From contig DAITBA010000037.1 of NCBI GenBank assembly GCA_036824005.1, positions 1 through 15,618 of the forward strand: a stretch of DNA of 15,618 nt, given 5' to 3'. Below are positions 7,485 to 14,167 of the stretch, piece after piece (within the stretch, counting starts at the first letter, position 1; each line of letters begins with the position of its first letter). This DNA is from DAITBA01 sp036824005 (GTDB lineage Bacteria; Pseudomonadota; Gammaproteobacteria; Burkholderiales; Rhodocyclaceae). The position numbers were made by a program, and so were the translations under genes. Below the pieces are notes generated by a model, which searched no databases, was not told where the DNA came from, and worked only from the letters and a program-made list of their open reading frames with translations.

Positions 7485-8186
7485 ATGATCGACCTGTATT
7501 TCTGGACCACGCCCAACGGCTACAAGGCGCTGATGTTCCTCGAGGAAACCGGCATCGACCATCGCCTCCTGCCGATCAATATCAGCAAGGGCGAGCAGTT
7601 TGCTCCCGAGTTCCTGAAGGTGTCGCCGAACAACCGCATCCCGGCCATCGTCGATCACGCGCCGGCCGGCGGCGGCACGCCGATCTCCGTGTTCGAGTCC
7701 GGCGCCATCCTGCTCTACCTCGCCGAGAAGACGGGGAGCTTCATTCCGGCGCAGCTGCGCGGACGCGTCGAGGTATTGCAGTGGCTGTTCTGGCAGATGG
7801 GCGGATTGGGGCCGATGGCAGGCCAGAATCATCACTTCGCGCTCTATGCGCCCGAGAAAATTCCCTACGCCATCAAGCGCTACGTGGACGAGACCAACCG
7901 TCTTTACGGCGTGCTCAACAAGCGGCTTGCCGATCGCGAGTTCATCGCCGGCGAGTATTCCATCGCCGACATGGCCTGCTATCCGTGGATCGTGCCATGG
8001 AAGCGCCAGGGCCAGAACCTGGACGCCTTCCCGCACATCAAGCGCTGGTTCGAAGCCATCCGCGCACGACCCGCCACCCAGCGCGCCTACGAGCGGGGCA
8101 TGGCAATCAATGACACCCGGGTCGTGACGGAGGAGGCGGCGAAAATCCTCTTCGGCCAGACGGCCGAGACGGTGCGCCGAACCTGA
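7485..8186 (+). CDS. yfcG: Glutathione S-transferase, YfcG-like (Nu class)
   Basis: 233 residues. The N-terminal thioredoxin-fold domain begins MIDLYFWTTPNGYKALMF. It keeps Thr9 and Asn11, which contact glutathione in E. coli YfcG (a disulfide-bond reductase). The cis-Pro loop SPNNRIPAIVDH and the gamma-Glu-binding FESGAI (Glu71, Ser72) follow. The all-helical C-terminal domain contains LQWLFWQMGGLGPMAGQNHHF and IPYAIKRYVDETNRLYGVLNKRL, which follow YfcG closely, and the N-capping SIADMACYPW motif. It is a cytoplasmic thiol-redox or detoxification enzyme. The ATG at 7485 matches the family N-terminus and follows a weak CGGAG. The frame is open far upstream, but that part is not protein-like. 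Single gene, convergent with the GYD gene. Confidence 0.94.
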   Translation: MIDLYFWTTPNGYKALMFLEETGIDHRLLPINISKGEQFAPEFLKVSPNNRIPAIVDHAPAGGGTPISVFESGAILLYLAEKTGSFIPAQLRGRVEVLQWLFWQMGGLGPMAGQNHHFALYAPEKIPYAIKRYVDETNRLYGVLNKRLADREFIAGEYSIADMACYPWIVPWKRQGQNLDAFPHIKRWFEAIRARPATQRAYERGMAINDTRVVTEEAAKILFGQTAETVRRT

Positions 8187-8201
8187 AAACGGCGCTCCAG
8201 C

Positions 8202-8292
8202 GCCGAGGGCGCGGAGGACACAGAGGAGACACAATACACCGACGTGCGTCTACAGCCCCTTCGTCCTCGGCGTCCGCTGTGCCCTGCGCGGC
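8202..8292. repeat. Second inverted-repeat element with 9-nt periodic arms
   Basis: The left arm reads GCCGAGGGC, GCGGAGGAC, ACAGAGGAG from 8202. The right arm (8259-8292), read on the minus strand, is GCGCAGGGC, ACAGCGGAC, GCCGAGGAC, GAAG. Arms are imperfectly complementary. The unit length and the AG-G-A-C core resemble the element at 6331-6460. It lies between the convergent ends of the glutathione transferase and GYD genes, where it could serve as a bidirectional transcription barrier. That role is inference. Confidence 0.6.
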
Positions 8293-8352
8293 AAAGTAAG
8301 CTTCCTTGCGCTGACCGGATGCCAGTCCGCTCCGATCTTGCCGTTTGGCGTG

Positions 8353-8646
8353 TCACGGCACCTTGGCAAGGATCTGGCCCATCTCCGCCGCCGAGAAACC
8401 GCGCAGCGTCTGGAATCGCACGTTGCCCTGTGCCGCGAGGCTCAAACCGAAGGCGCTGACCGCCGCATCGTCGGTAGCTTCGAGTATGGCAACGATGTCG
8501 TGTTGGCCGATTGTCCAGTAGATCTCTTTCATCGTCACCCCGAACCGTCCGGCCACCTCCTTGGCGGCTGCCGCTCGTAGGGTGGTTTCTTTCACGCCGC
8601 GAATTCCCTGATCGGTGAAACTGCCCAGCGCTATGTAAATGGCCAT
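8353..8646 (-). CDS. GYD-domain protein
   Basis: 97 residues, the full length of the small GYD family (alpha/beta, dimeric-barrel-like, no established biochemical role). It begins MAIYIALGSFTDQGIRGVKE, followed by a helix rich in Ala and Lys. EIYWTIGQHDIVAILEA carries GQHD at the place of the family's G-x-Y-D signature. The end is VRFQTLRGFSAAEMGQIL, which fits the usual C-terminal RAF/GF...E pattern. The ATG is preceded by AAAGGAGG with good spacing. It is likely transcribed alone. The 183 bases upstream, before the end of the large membrane gene, hold a loose CCGGCAG inverted repeat only. Confidence 0.88.
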   Translation of the reverse strand: MAIYIALGSFTDQGIRGVKETTLRAAAAKEVAGRFGVTMKEIYWTIGQHDIVAILEATDDAAVSAFGLSLAAQGNVRFQTLRGFSAAEMGQILAKVP

Positions 8647-8829
8647 GGTGAGCCTCCTTTTGCGGATGCGGGATCGGCTGCCGGAGCATCGGAAGATACG
8701 ACGACATCCGGCAGACTCCGGGGGAACGGGCGAGGCGCCATGGAACGAAGCGACGGCATCGCCTTCTGTCTTTGTAGCACGCCCGGCAGCGCTGTCCAGC
8801 AGAAGTTGCGTGCGGCGCGAAAACTTCAG

Positions 8830-11277
8830 CTACTGCGCGCCGCGTCTTGCCACCAGGGCGCCGACGTAAAGCACGACCGCCAGCATCACCACCACGGTGA
8901 ATCCAAAGTGAATCGCCAGCAACGTGGCGAGCACCGCGCCCACCACCGAGGCGCAGCCGTTCACCGCCCAGGCCCAAGGGACGAGCATCTGCCGGTCGGC
9001 GCTGACCCAGGCGATACCGGATGGAAACGGCACACCCATGCACACCGCCAGCGGGGCGATGAGCGCCAGCGCGATGGCGATACGCACCGGATCGGGCAGG
9101 TGCATCAATACCTGGAACAGCGGCGGCAGGACGAAAGCGTAGGCTGCCGCCAGCACGGCGATGCCGCCAACGGCCCAGGTGACCGGCCGCGCCGCCATGC
9201 GCGCGTTTCGGCTCACCAGCCAGCCCGACAGCCGGCTGCCGATACCGGCAAAGACGAGGAAGGCGCACAGCACCACCGCCACCGCGTACAGCGGATGCGC
9301 AAGGAACAACACGAACTTTTGGATAAAGGCAATCTCCACGAACATGAAGGCCAGCCCGATGGCGAGGAAGTACAGGCCGACGCGCCCACGGCCGGCGGCG
9401 GCATCGGATGTGCGCAAGCGCGCCCGCAGCGGCAGCAGGATCAGCACGACACTCGCCACCAGCGCCTGCACGAGCGTGATGACGAGCACCGGATAGCCCC
9501 ACTCCAGCAGCGGCAGTCCGCCCTGCTCCTTCAGCGCCAGCAGTTCGGCCGCCGCGCCCCACTTGAAGAAACGGAAGAAATAGGGTCGATCGTCGGTCGC
9601 CGGCTCGATGAAAAACTTGTAGCGCTCGATGAACGCCTTGCCCCCGGCACCGAGCAGCGCCATGGCGCCGTCGAAGAAGTGCGGCGCGTCGAGCACGTTG
9701 TAGCGGTTCGCCTCCTCCCGCTTCATGCGGGGGTAATAGGCGGGGTCGAAGGAGCGCGCCCGGCAGAATTCGCGCAGCGCCGCCAGTTCCGCCTCGTTGA
9801 GCGCGCCGTTCTTGACCAGCAGGGTGCTCGTCTTCCAGCCGCGGATCAGTGCAAGCTGTGCGGCCGGCTCGGCAACGCCGCTGCGCTCCAGCGCCACCGC
9901 AGCGGTAGCGACGAGCTTCAGGGCATCGCGCGGCGGCAGCGTAACCCAGCGCGTGATGGCGAGCAGCCCCCCGGGGCGCAGACGGCGCAGGTAGCCCTGG
10001 AACGCTTCCACCGTGTACAGCGTGTTCTCGCTCAGGGCGTAGAGCCCGGCGGCTGCGGTGCTGAAGGAGTCCAGCAGCGCCACCTGGATCAGGTCGTAGC
10101 GCTCGGCAGTCGCGGCCACGAAGCCGCGCGCCTCCTTGGCATGCACGCGCACCTCGGGCCGGGCGTAGATGCCGCCGGCGAACTCGGCGTAGGTGTCGCC
10201 CACGAGCGCGATGGTTTGCGGATTCAGCTCGACGGCGTCGATGGCGGCGGCACCGTGGAAAATCCCCTGCAGCACGTCGGCGCCGGTGCCGGCGCCGAGC
10301 ACCAGCACGCGCGGCCGATCGAGCAGATGATAGGGCAGCGCCGAGGTGAGGTAATCGAGGTAGGCGATGGACTCGCGCCGCCCGTCGAAGCGCGTGATCG
10401 CGCTCAGTCCGTCGCCGTCGCCGAACACGCCGAGCTGCTGCGGCGGCTCACCGAGCGCATTGAGACTCAAGCCCGGCGCATGACGGAAGGGCACCGCCGG
10501 GCTGTCGACGACCGTCAGCGCGCCCAGGGGGCTCGATCGTTCGGCGACGACGCGCGTGCCGCTCACGAGCAGCGCCTGGCTCAGATCCTTGTACGGCGAC
10601 GGACGCAGGCCCGCCCAGTCCGCGCCCATGACGAATGGCAGGGCCGCCGCGGCAACGGCCAGCGCACCCGCGAGCCGGCGCAGACGCAGCCGCAGCTCGA
10701 CGCAGGCCACGGCGGCCGCGCCCAGCCCGAGTGCCGCCAGTGCCTTGAGCACGCCGAGCGCTGGCAACGCGAGCAGCGCCAGCACCACGCCGATGCTGCC
10801 CGCCCCGGCGCCGAGGATGTCGAAGCTGTACACCCGGTGCGCCTGCCTGCCGAAGCGCGAGATGACCAGGCAGACGCAGGTGGCCGCGCAGAAGAAGGGC
10901 AGGAACAGCAGCAGGTAGATGCCAAGCAGGTACGCCGGTTGCGCCGCGTCCCATAGCAGTTCCAGCGGGTTGAAGGGCACGCGCTGAGCGAGCAGGAAGC
11001 ACGACGGCATGGCCAGACCAAACAGCGCCGCCGCGCCGACGAACCAGGCGTCGAAGCGCCGCTCGATGCGCTCCGCGGCGAGTGCCAGGAAAGTGCCGGC
11101 GGCGCCGTAGCCGAGCAGCGCCGCGCTGATGATCATGTAGGCGAAGTGGTGCCAAAGCACGATCGAGAACAGCCGCGTGAGCAGCACCTCGTAGGCGAGC
11201 GCCGCAGCCGAGACCAGGAACAGGGAAATGAGCGGCGGACGCTCCCGGGTCGATGCAACCGCCATAGCGACGGGCAC
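8830..11277 (-). CDS. Large membrane-embedded spermidine synthase-like protein
   Basis: 815 residues in three parts. N-terminal: about six membrane helices (residues 15-218), including LAYEVLLTRLFSIVLWHHFAY and SFDILGAGAGSIGVVLAL. These match the membrane modules seen in SpeE-like multi-domain proteins. Middle: a soluble methyltransferase-fold domain (about 225-560). It contains the SAM/dcSAM-binding loop VLVLGAGTGADV (324-335), acidic VELNP (349-353), YDLIQVALLDSF (394-405) and ENTLYTVEAFQGYLRRLRPGG. C-terminal: about six more helices (595-808). The fold is that of aminopropyltransferases, but such fusions have no firmly assigned substrate, so it should not be read as a spermidine biosynthesis enzyme. 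The start is GTG at 11277, which overlaps the TAG of the GNAT gene by one base. ATG 11265 is an alternative. Confidence 0.88.
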   Translation of the reverse strand: MPVAMAVASTRERPPLISLFLVSAAALAYEVLLTRLFSIVLWHHFAYMIISAALLGYGAAGTFLALAAERIERRFDAWFVGAAALFGLAMPSCFLLAQRVPFNPLELLWDAAQPAYLLGIYLLLFLPFFCAATCVCLVISRFGRQAHRVYSFDILGAGAGSIGVVLALLALPALGVLKALAALGLGAAAVACVELRLRLRRLAGALAVAAAALPFVMGADWAGLRPSPYKDLSQALLVSGTRVVAERSSPLGALTVVDSPAVPFRHAPGLSLNALGEPPQQLGVFGDGDGLSAITRFDGRRESIAYLDYLTSALPYHLLDRPRVLVLGAGTGADVLQGIFHGAAAIDAVELNPQTIALVGDTYAEFAGGIYARPEVRVHAKEARGFVAATAERYDLIQVALLDSFSTAAAGLYALSENTLYTVEAFQGYLRRLRPGGLLAITRWVTLPPRDALKLVATAAVALERSGVAEPAAQLALIRGWKTSTLLVKNGALNEAELAALREFCRARSFDPAYYPRMKREEANRYNVLDAPHFFDGAMALLGAGGKAFIERYKFFIEPATDDRPYFFRFFKWGAAAELLALKEQGGLPLLEWGYPVLVITLVQALVASVVLILLPLRARLRTSDAAAGRGRVGLYFLAIGLAFMFVEIAFIQKFVLFLAHPLYAVAVVLCAFLVFAGIGSRLSGWLVSRNARMAARPVTWAVGGIAVLAAAYAFVLPPLFQVLMHLPDPVRIAIALALIAPLAVCMGVPFPSGIAWVSADRQMLVPWAWAVNGCASVVGAVLATLLAIHFGFTVVVMLAVVLYVGALVARRGAQ

Positions 11278-11888
11278 TACCTGGTGTCCGGCTTGCGCAC
11301 CGCCACCTTGCGCGGCCCGAGCAGTTCCTCCTCGACGCTCAGTTTCTTGGCGAGGAAGATGGCGGCGTCGAGCTTATAGAAATTGCGTTTGCGATAGAAC
11401 TTCAGCGCCTGCTCGTTGTTCTCCGCCACGTCGAGCACGATGTGCGTGCAGCCGCGCAACCGCGCCGCGTGCTCGATCTGCTCGAAGATGAACGCGCCGA
11501 TGCCCATGCCATGGTAATCGGGATGCACGGCCAGCTCCTCGACGAACAGCGGCCGCATGCCGCGCCTTTCGAAGTAGCGGTAGTTCATCCAGTTGTCGGA
11601 ACCGGCAATCTCGTACGTGTACTGGGCGTAGCCGACCAGCTCGTACTTGGCGCCCTTCTTCAGCTCGAACACCAGCTGCTCGATGCCTTCCTCCTGGTAG
11701 ATCTCGAAGAAGTGCTGTTTCAGCCGGGGACGCTGGTACTCGACCGTCTCGCGGTTGACGTCGCGGAAGACGCGCTTGAGAAATTCCCAGACGCGGTTCA
11801 GATCGCGGCGGTGGATGCGCCGCACGCGCAGCTCGTGCTCCGCCGTCTCCTCGGACCGGTCGTTCGGTGTCGGTGTGCTTTCAGGCAT
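11277..11888 (-). CDS. GNAT-family N-acetyltransferase
   Basis: 203 residues. An N-terminal charged extension of about 20 residues is followed by a GNAT fold. It includes LRVRRIHRRDLNRVWEFLKRVF, then VEELAVHPDYHGMGIGAFIFEQIEHAAR, which carries the acetyl-CoA loop YHGMGIG (Q/R-x-x-G-x-G/A type, about 125-131). The last part is IVLDVAENNEQALKFYRKRNFYKLD (typical motif B with N..A..FY). The acceptor is unknown. The ATG at 11888 is chosen over a TTG 26 codons upstream because the extension is Arg/Ser/Pro-rich and unlike a domain. The ribosome binding site is weak. The stop overlaps the GTG start of the spermidine-synthase-like gene (TAGTG), so the pair is probably an operon with coupled translation. 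Confidence 0.9.
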   Translation of the reverse strand: MPESTPTPNDRSEETAEHELRVRRIHRRDLNRVWEFLKRVFRDVNRETVEYQRPRLKQHFFEIYQEEGIEQLVFELKKGAKYELVGYAQYTYEIAGSDNWMNYRYFERRGMRPLFVEELAVHPDYHGMGIGAFIFEQIEHAARLRGCTHIVLDVAENNEQALKFYRKRNFYKLDAAIFLAKKLSVEEELLGPRKVAVRKPDTR

Positions 11889-12027
11889 GGCAAATGATCG
11901 CGGCTTCCATCGCCGCCGGCCGACGACCGGGGACGAACGGTGCGCAGATAGCCGAGGATACACCAAGACATGCCGATCGCGTCGCTGCCGCGGGACGCTG
12001 CTCCGGCAGCCGCCGCCACAGCGCCGG

Positions 12028-12600
12028 CTACTCGATGCTCAGGCGCGGCAGCCAGTGGGAATCCTCATCGGCTGCGATCAGATGCTCGCTGCGTATCGGC
12101 CGGCGCCGGTCGCCCTGGGGAACGACGATGGGATCCATGTCCACGTCGTAGAGTTTGCCTTCGATCGCGCCCGGCGCGCCGCTCCCCTTCCAGCGCAGGC
12201 GGTAGTACACACCGTTGCGCGCATCGACGTTCACCGCCGCCGGCTTGGTGTGCAGGAACATCAGGGCATATTCGAGCGGCACCAGATCGTCGGCGGCGAC
12301 GACCTGCTCGCTCGCGTAGGGGAAGTGGCACAGCTGCTGGCGCGCGCCGGTCAGGCACTTGAACGGCCGCATGGCGAGAAAGTGTTCGCCGAAGCGACTC
12401 TCGTCCAACTGCAGCGTGAAGCGCCAGCGTCCCGCGCCCGCGGGTTCGAAGGCGACAGTGGCGATGGGCACGCGCTCGCCCTGGGCGTTGCTGAGAATGA
12501 CCTGGCGCGTCCCGGAAAGCTCCGCCGCCTGCAGCGGGAAAATGAGCGCAAGCGCACCCGCCAGCACCGCCGCCATACCCCATCCCCTCGCACCCGCCAT
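12028..12600 (-). CDS. Exported protein of unknown function
   Basis: 190 residues. A signal peptide (Arg5 followed by MAAVLAGALALIFPLQA, likely cleaved before AELSG) is clear. The mature part of about 165 residues is beta-rich in appearance (RWRFTLQLDES, NGVYYRLRWKG, EGKLYDVDMDPIVV). It has exactly two cysteines, Cys82 and Cys91, nine residues apart, which could form a periplasmic disulfide. No domain is recognised. The ATG follows AGGAGGAG at good spacing. It lies 107 bases after the deaminase-like gene and 139 bases before the GNAT gene, all on the minus strand, so they may share a transcript. No intrinsic terminator separates them. Confidence 0.8.
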   Translation of the reverse strand: MAGARGWGMAAVLAGALALIFPLQAAELSGTRQVILSNAQGERVPIATVAFEPAGAGRWRFTLQLDESRFGEHFLAMRPFKCLTGARQQLCHFPYASEQVVAADDLVPLEYALMFLHTKPAAVNVDARNGVYYRLRWKGSGAPGAIEGKLYDVDMDPIVVPQGDRRRPIRSEHLIAADEDSHWLPRLSIE

Positions 12601-12641
12601 GATGTCGCTCCTCCTGTGCCGTTCCTCGACCGATCCATTGC

Positions 12642-12669
12642 AGTGTAGACCATGACGCCGCTCTTGAAA
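12642..12669 (-). promoter_or_regulatory. Possible sigma-70 promoter of the exported-protein gene
   Basis: On the minus strand, TTTCAA (12669-12664) and TACACT (12647-12642) with a 16-base spacer, about 40 bases before the ATG. Both boxes are imperfect (three and four of six). It is offered only because the gap to the upstream gene is long enough for a separate promoter. Confidence 0.25.
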
Positions 12670-12707
12670 GACTCGCTACATGCGCAGGCGCGCCGAGTTG
12701 GACGCGG

Positions 12708-13187
12708 CTAACGCAGCCGCGGCGCGCCGGCGTCGGTCGCCGCCTCGCCGTGGTACATGCGTGCGATGCGCGCCCAGTAAGCGGCGGCTTCGCACATCGG
12801 GCAGGCGCGCGAGGAGCCGTAAAGCTCGCAGCCCGACAGGTCCGGGGTGCCGAGGCGCTTTGCGGCGTCCCGCAGCGCCTGGATCTCCGCGTGGGCGGTC
12901 GGATCGGGGGTCGTGAGCACGGCGCTGACGCCTTCGCCGACGATGCGCCCATCCTTGACGACCACCGCGCCGTAGGCCTGGTCGCCGCGCTCGACCGCCA
13001 GCCGGCGCATCTCGAACGCCCGCTCCGCGAATCCCGGTGCTCCCGCGCGACGCGGCTGCACGATGTCCGGCAGCGCCTCGCGCGCAAGAACGAAACCGCT
13101 CGCGCCGCCGGCCAGGACACCGGCCGCGCGCCGCAAGACGTGGCGTCGGTTGCATGCGCCGTGCCCGGATGTCAGGTCGTCCGCCAT
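12708..13187 (-). CDS. Tat-exported short nucleoside/cytidine deaminase-like protein
   Basis: 159 residues. The N-terminus has a twin-arginine signal: NRRHVLRRAAGVLAGGASGF (Arg14-Arg15, then a weakly hydrophobic Ala/Gly stretch), with likely cleavage near residue 35. The rest is a CMP/dCMP-GuaD/TadA-type deaminase core. YGAVVVKDGRIVGEG is followed by PTAHAEIQAL with zinc ligand His99 and catalytic Glu101. Then comes RACPMCEAA with zinc ligands Cys129 and Cys132. The usual E-P-C-x-x-C is R-A-C-P-M-C here, and the usual Asn after the G-x-N turn is Ser (GEGVSAV). The protein ends 27 residues after the second Cys, lacking the C-terminal helix region of GuaD. No continuation is seen in other frames. 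The ATG at 13187 follows AAAGGAGGCAGCG and decides the start. It is a periplasmic location for a normally cytosolic family. Confidence 0.85.
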   Translation of the reverse strand: MADDLTSGHGACNRRHVLRRAAGVLAGGASGFVLAREALPDIVQPRRAGAPGFAERAFEMRRLAVERGDQAYGAVVVKDGRIVGEGVSAVLTTPDPTAHAEIQALRDAAKRLGTPDLSGCELYGSSRACPMCEAAAYWARIARMYHGEAATDAGAPRLR

Positions 13188-13444
13188 CGCTGCCTCCTTT
13201 CGCGCTGACCGGGTGGCGCCATCGGCCGACGGTCGCGTTCGCATGGTACGACCTCGCAGGACGCGCAAGACGTCGCTCGCAAATGTCGCATCGGTTCCGA
13301 CAGTTGGCGCGAAAGATGTTGGCGACCAACCACCAGTTCGCGCCCGGCCCCTGCGCCATGTCCTGCACGCTTCCCGCCGCCGGCAACAAAATTATATCGA
13401 CTTTTCAGTTTGTTACACGTCTGCAGCGGTCGCGTCTGCGCACC
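13188..13444. other. Non-coding upstream region between divergent genes
   Basis: No convincing gene. It holds the leader of the deaminase-like gene on the minus side, an 8-bp inverted repeat GGCGCGAA/TTCGCGCC (13306-13313 and 13337-13344), and an abrupt AT-rich patch at about 13384-13418. In that patch, TATCGACTTTTCA resembles an IHF site with two mismatches. The AT-rich patch lies 30-60 bases upstream of the sigma-54-like element, where IHF often bends sigma-54 promoters. Confidence 0.4.
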
Positions 13445-13460
13445 TGGCACGGCCCGTGCT
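13445..13460 (+). promoter_or_regulatory. Sigma-54 (RpoN) promoter of the double-glycine peptide gene
   Basis: TGGCACGGCCCGTGCT matches the -24/-12 consensus TGGCAC-G-N4-TTGCW except for one base (G for the first T). The invariant GG and GC are exactly ten bases apart. It would place transcription start near 13471 and a ~60-base leader before the ATG at 13532. The same bases form a near-palindrome GCACGG-C-CCGTGC, so an operator is an alternative reading. No activator gene is in the window. Confidence 0.6.
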
Positions 13461-13531
13461 GAATAGGTCTCCGAGCGCAGCAAACGATGCTCACCCAAAC
13501 CAAACCACCTAACTTTGAAAGGAGAATTACC

Positions 13532-13813
13532 ATGAGCGCACTGATGATCAAAGACCTGGCCCGTACCGAAGAACTCGACCGCGCCGCGATGGCGGAAGTC
13601 AAAGGCGGCACGCTGTACTTCCCGTGGCTGCCCGTGTATGGCTACGGCTACAGCGAAGTCGAGAACGTTTCCTTCGCCGCTTCCCAGTCCATCGGCCAAC
13701 TGCAAAACGTGCAGAACAACAACGGCAACAACGTCGCCTTCGCCCACGGCATCACCTCCACGGTGATCCCGACGCAGACGGCCAACAACAACATCAACTT
13801 CGGCGGCCTGTAA
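13532..13813 (+). CDS. Double-glycine leader peptide precursor with Asn/Gln-rich core
   Basis: 93 residues. The first 26 form a double-glycine leader: MSALMIKDLARTEELDRAAM then AEVKGG. It has the acidic EELD helix, hydrophobic residues at alternating positions and a terminal Gly-Gly. Such leaders are cut by C39 peptidase domains of ABC exporters in bacteriocin and other secreted-peptide systems. The predicted 67-residue core starts TLYFPWLPVYGYGY (aromatic). It continues with 11 Asn and 5 Gln concentrated in QLQNVQNNNGNN and TQTANNNINFGG. It contains no Cys, Lys or Arg and only two acidic residues. That is unlike cationic bacteriocins or lanthipeptides, and a self-assembling or adhesive extracellular peptide is conceivable. 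The start is fixed by AAAGGAG seven bases upstream. An upstream in-frame ATG at 13487 lacks a ribosome binding site. Flanked by a sigma-54-like promoter and a strong terminator, it is probably monocistronic. Confidence 0.85.
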   Translation: MSALMIKDLARTEELDRAAMAEVKGGTLYFPWLPVYGYGYSEVENVSFAASQSIGQLQNVQNNNGNNVAFAHGITSTVIPTQTANNNINFGGL

Positions 13814-13832
13814 TTCGGGAGTTGCTGACCTG

Positions 13833-13884
13833 CAAGGGCCGGGTCTGGACTGTGCAGCATCGGTCCGAGCCCGGCCCTTGTGTT
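13833..13884 (+). terminator. Strong hairpin terminator after the peptide gene
   Basis: An 11-bp perfect stem, CAAGGGCCGGG (13833-13843) with CCCGGCCCTTG (13870-13880), is extended inward by TC-GGAC/GTCCGA with one bulged T. The hairpin begins 20 bases after the stop codon and is followed by TGTTT. The stem is very stable although the T-tract is short. It closes the peptide transcription unit. Confidence 0.75.
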
Positions 13885-13958
13885 TCGCGCCGCGTAATCG
13901 CGTGACGCAAACGTCGAGCGACATTCCGATCAGACAAGACGAACAAAAGGGAGCAGCC

Positions 13959-14099
13959 GTGAGAAAAGGGAAAACCCTGCTGCTGGGGTCAGTGTGCGTG
14001 CTATTGGCGATCTTTCGCGGGCCTGCCGCGAAGGCCGCCGATGTCCCTATGCACAACGCTGGCAATACCTTCGCCGTCGCGGTGGTAGCGGCGCGCTAG
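13959..14099 (+). CDS. Small secreted mini-ORF, possibly a gene remnant
   Basis: 46 codons from GTG 13959 to TAG 14097-14099. It begins VRKGKTLLLGSVCVLLAIF, a charged n-region and hydrophobic core, then GPAAKAADV, a good signal-peptidase site (AKA|AD). The mature part would be only about 20 residues, ADVPMHNAGNTFAVAVVAAR. AAGGGAG precedes the GTG at good spacing, which supports real translation. The abrupt end is unusual for a secreted protein. I found no continuation in other frames, so it may be a genuine mini-protein or the stub of a gene lost by deletion. It lies beyond the terminator of the double-glycine peptide gene, so it would need its own promoter. Confidence 0.5.
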   Translation: MRKGKTLLLGSVCVLLAIFRGPAAKAADVPMHNAGNTFAVAVVAAR

Positions 14100-14167
14100 G
14101 CGCGCGCATCGCCACGCGGACGCCGGTATCCGCGCCCGGCGATACCTCTGCGGCACCTTGCCGGACG

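Noticed and set aside
8679..8715. 7-bp CTGCCGG/CCGGCAG inverted repeat before the GYD gene as a terminator of the membrane gene
   Set aside because: 23-base loop and no T-tract, and such short GC repeats are expected by chance at this composition.
8087..9562. 491-codon minus-strand frame across the GYD gene and the end of the membrane gene
   Set aside because: Out of frame with two recognised genes on the same strand. It is Arg/Gly-rich with no motif.
8740..10956. 738-codon plus-strand frame opposite the spermidine-synthase-like gene
   Set aside because: Composition is Arg/Gln/His/Glu-rich with no domain or hydrophobic pattern, and it mirrors a well-supported membrane protein on the minus strand. 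GC-rich codon bias keeps the antisense frame open.
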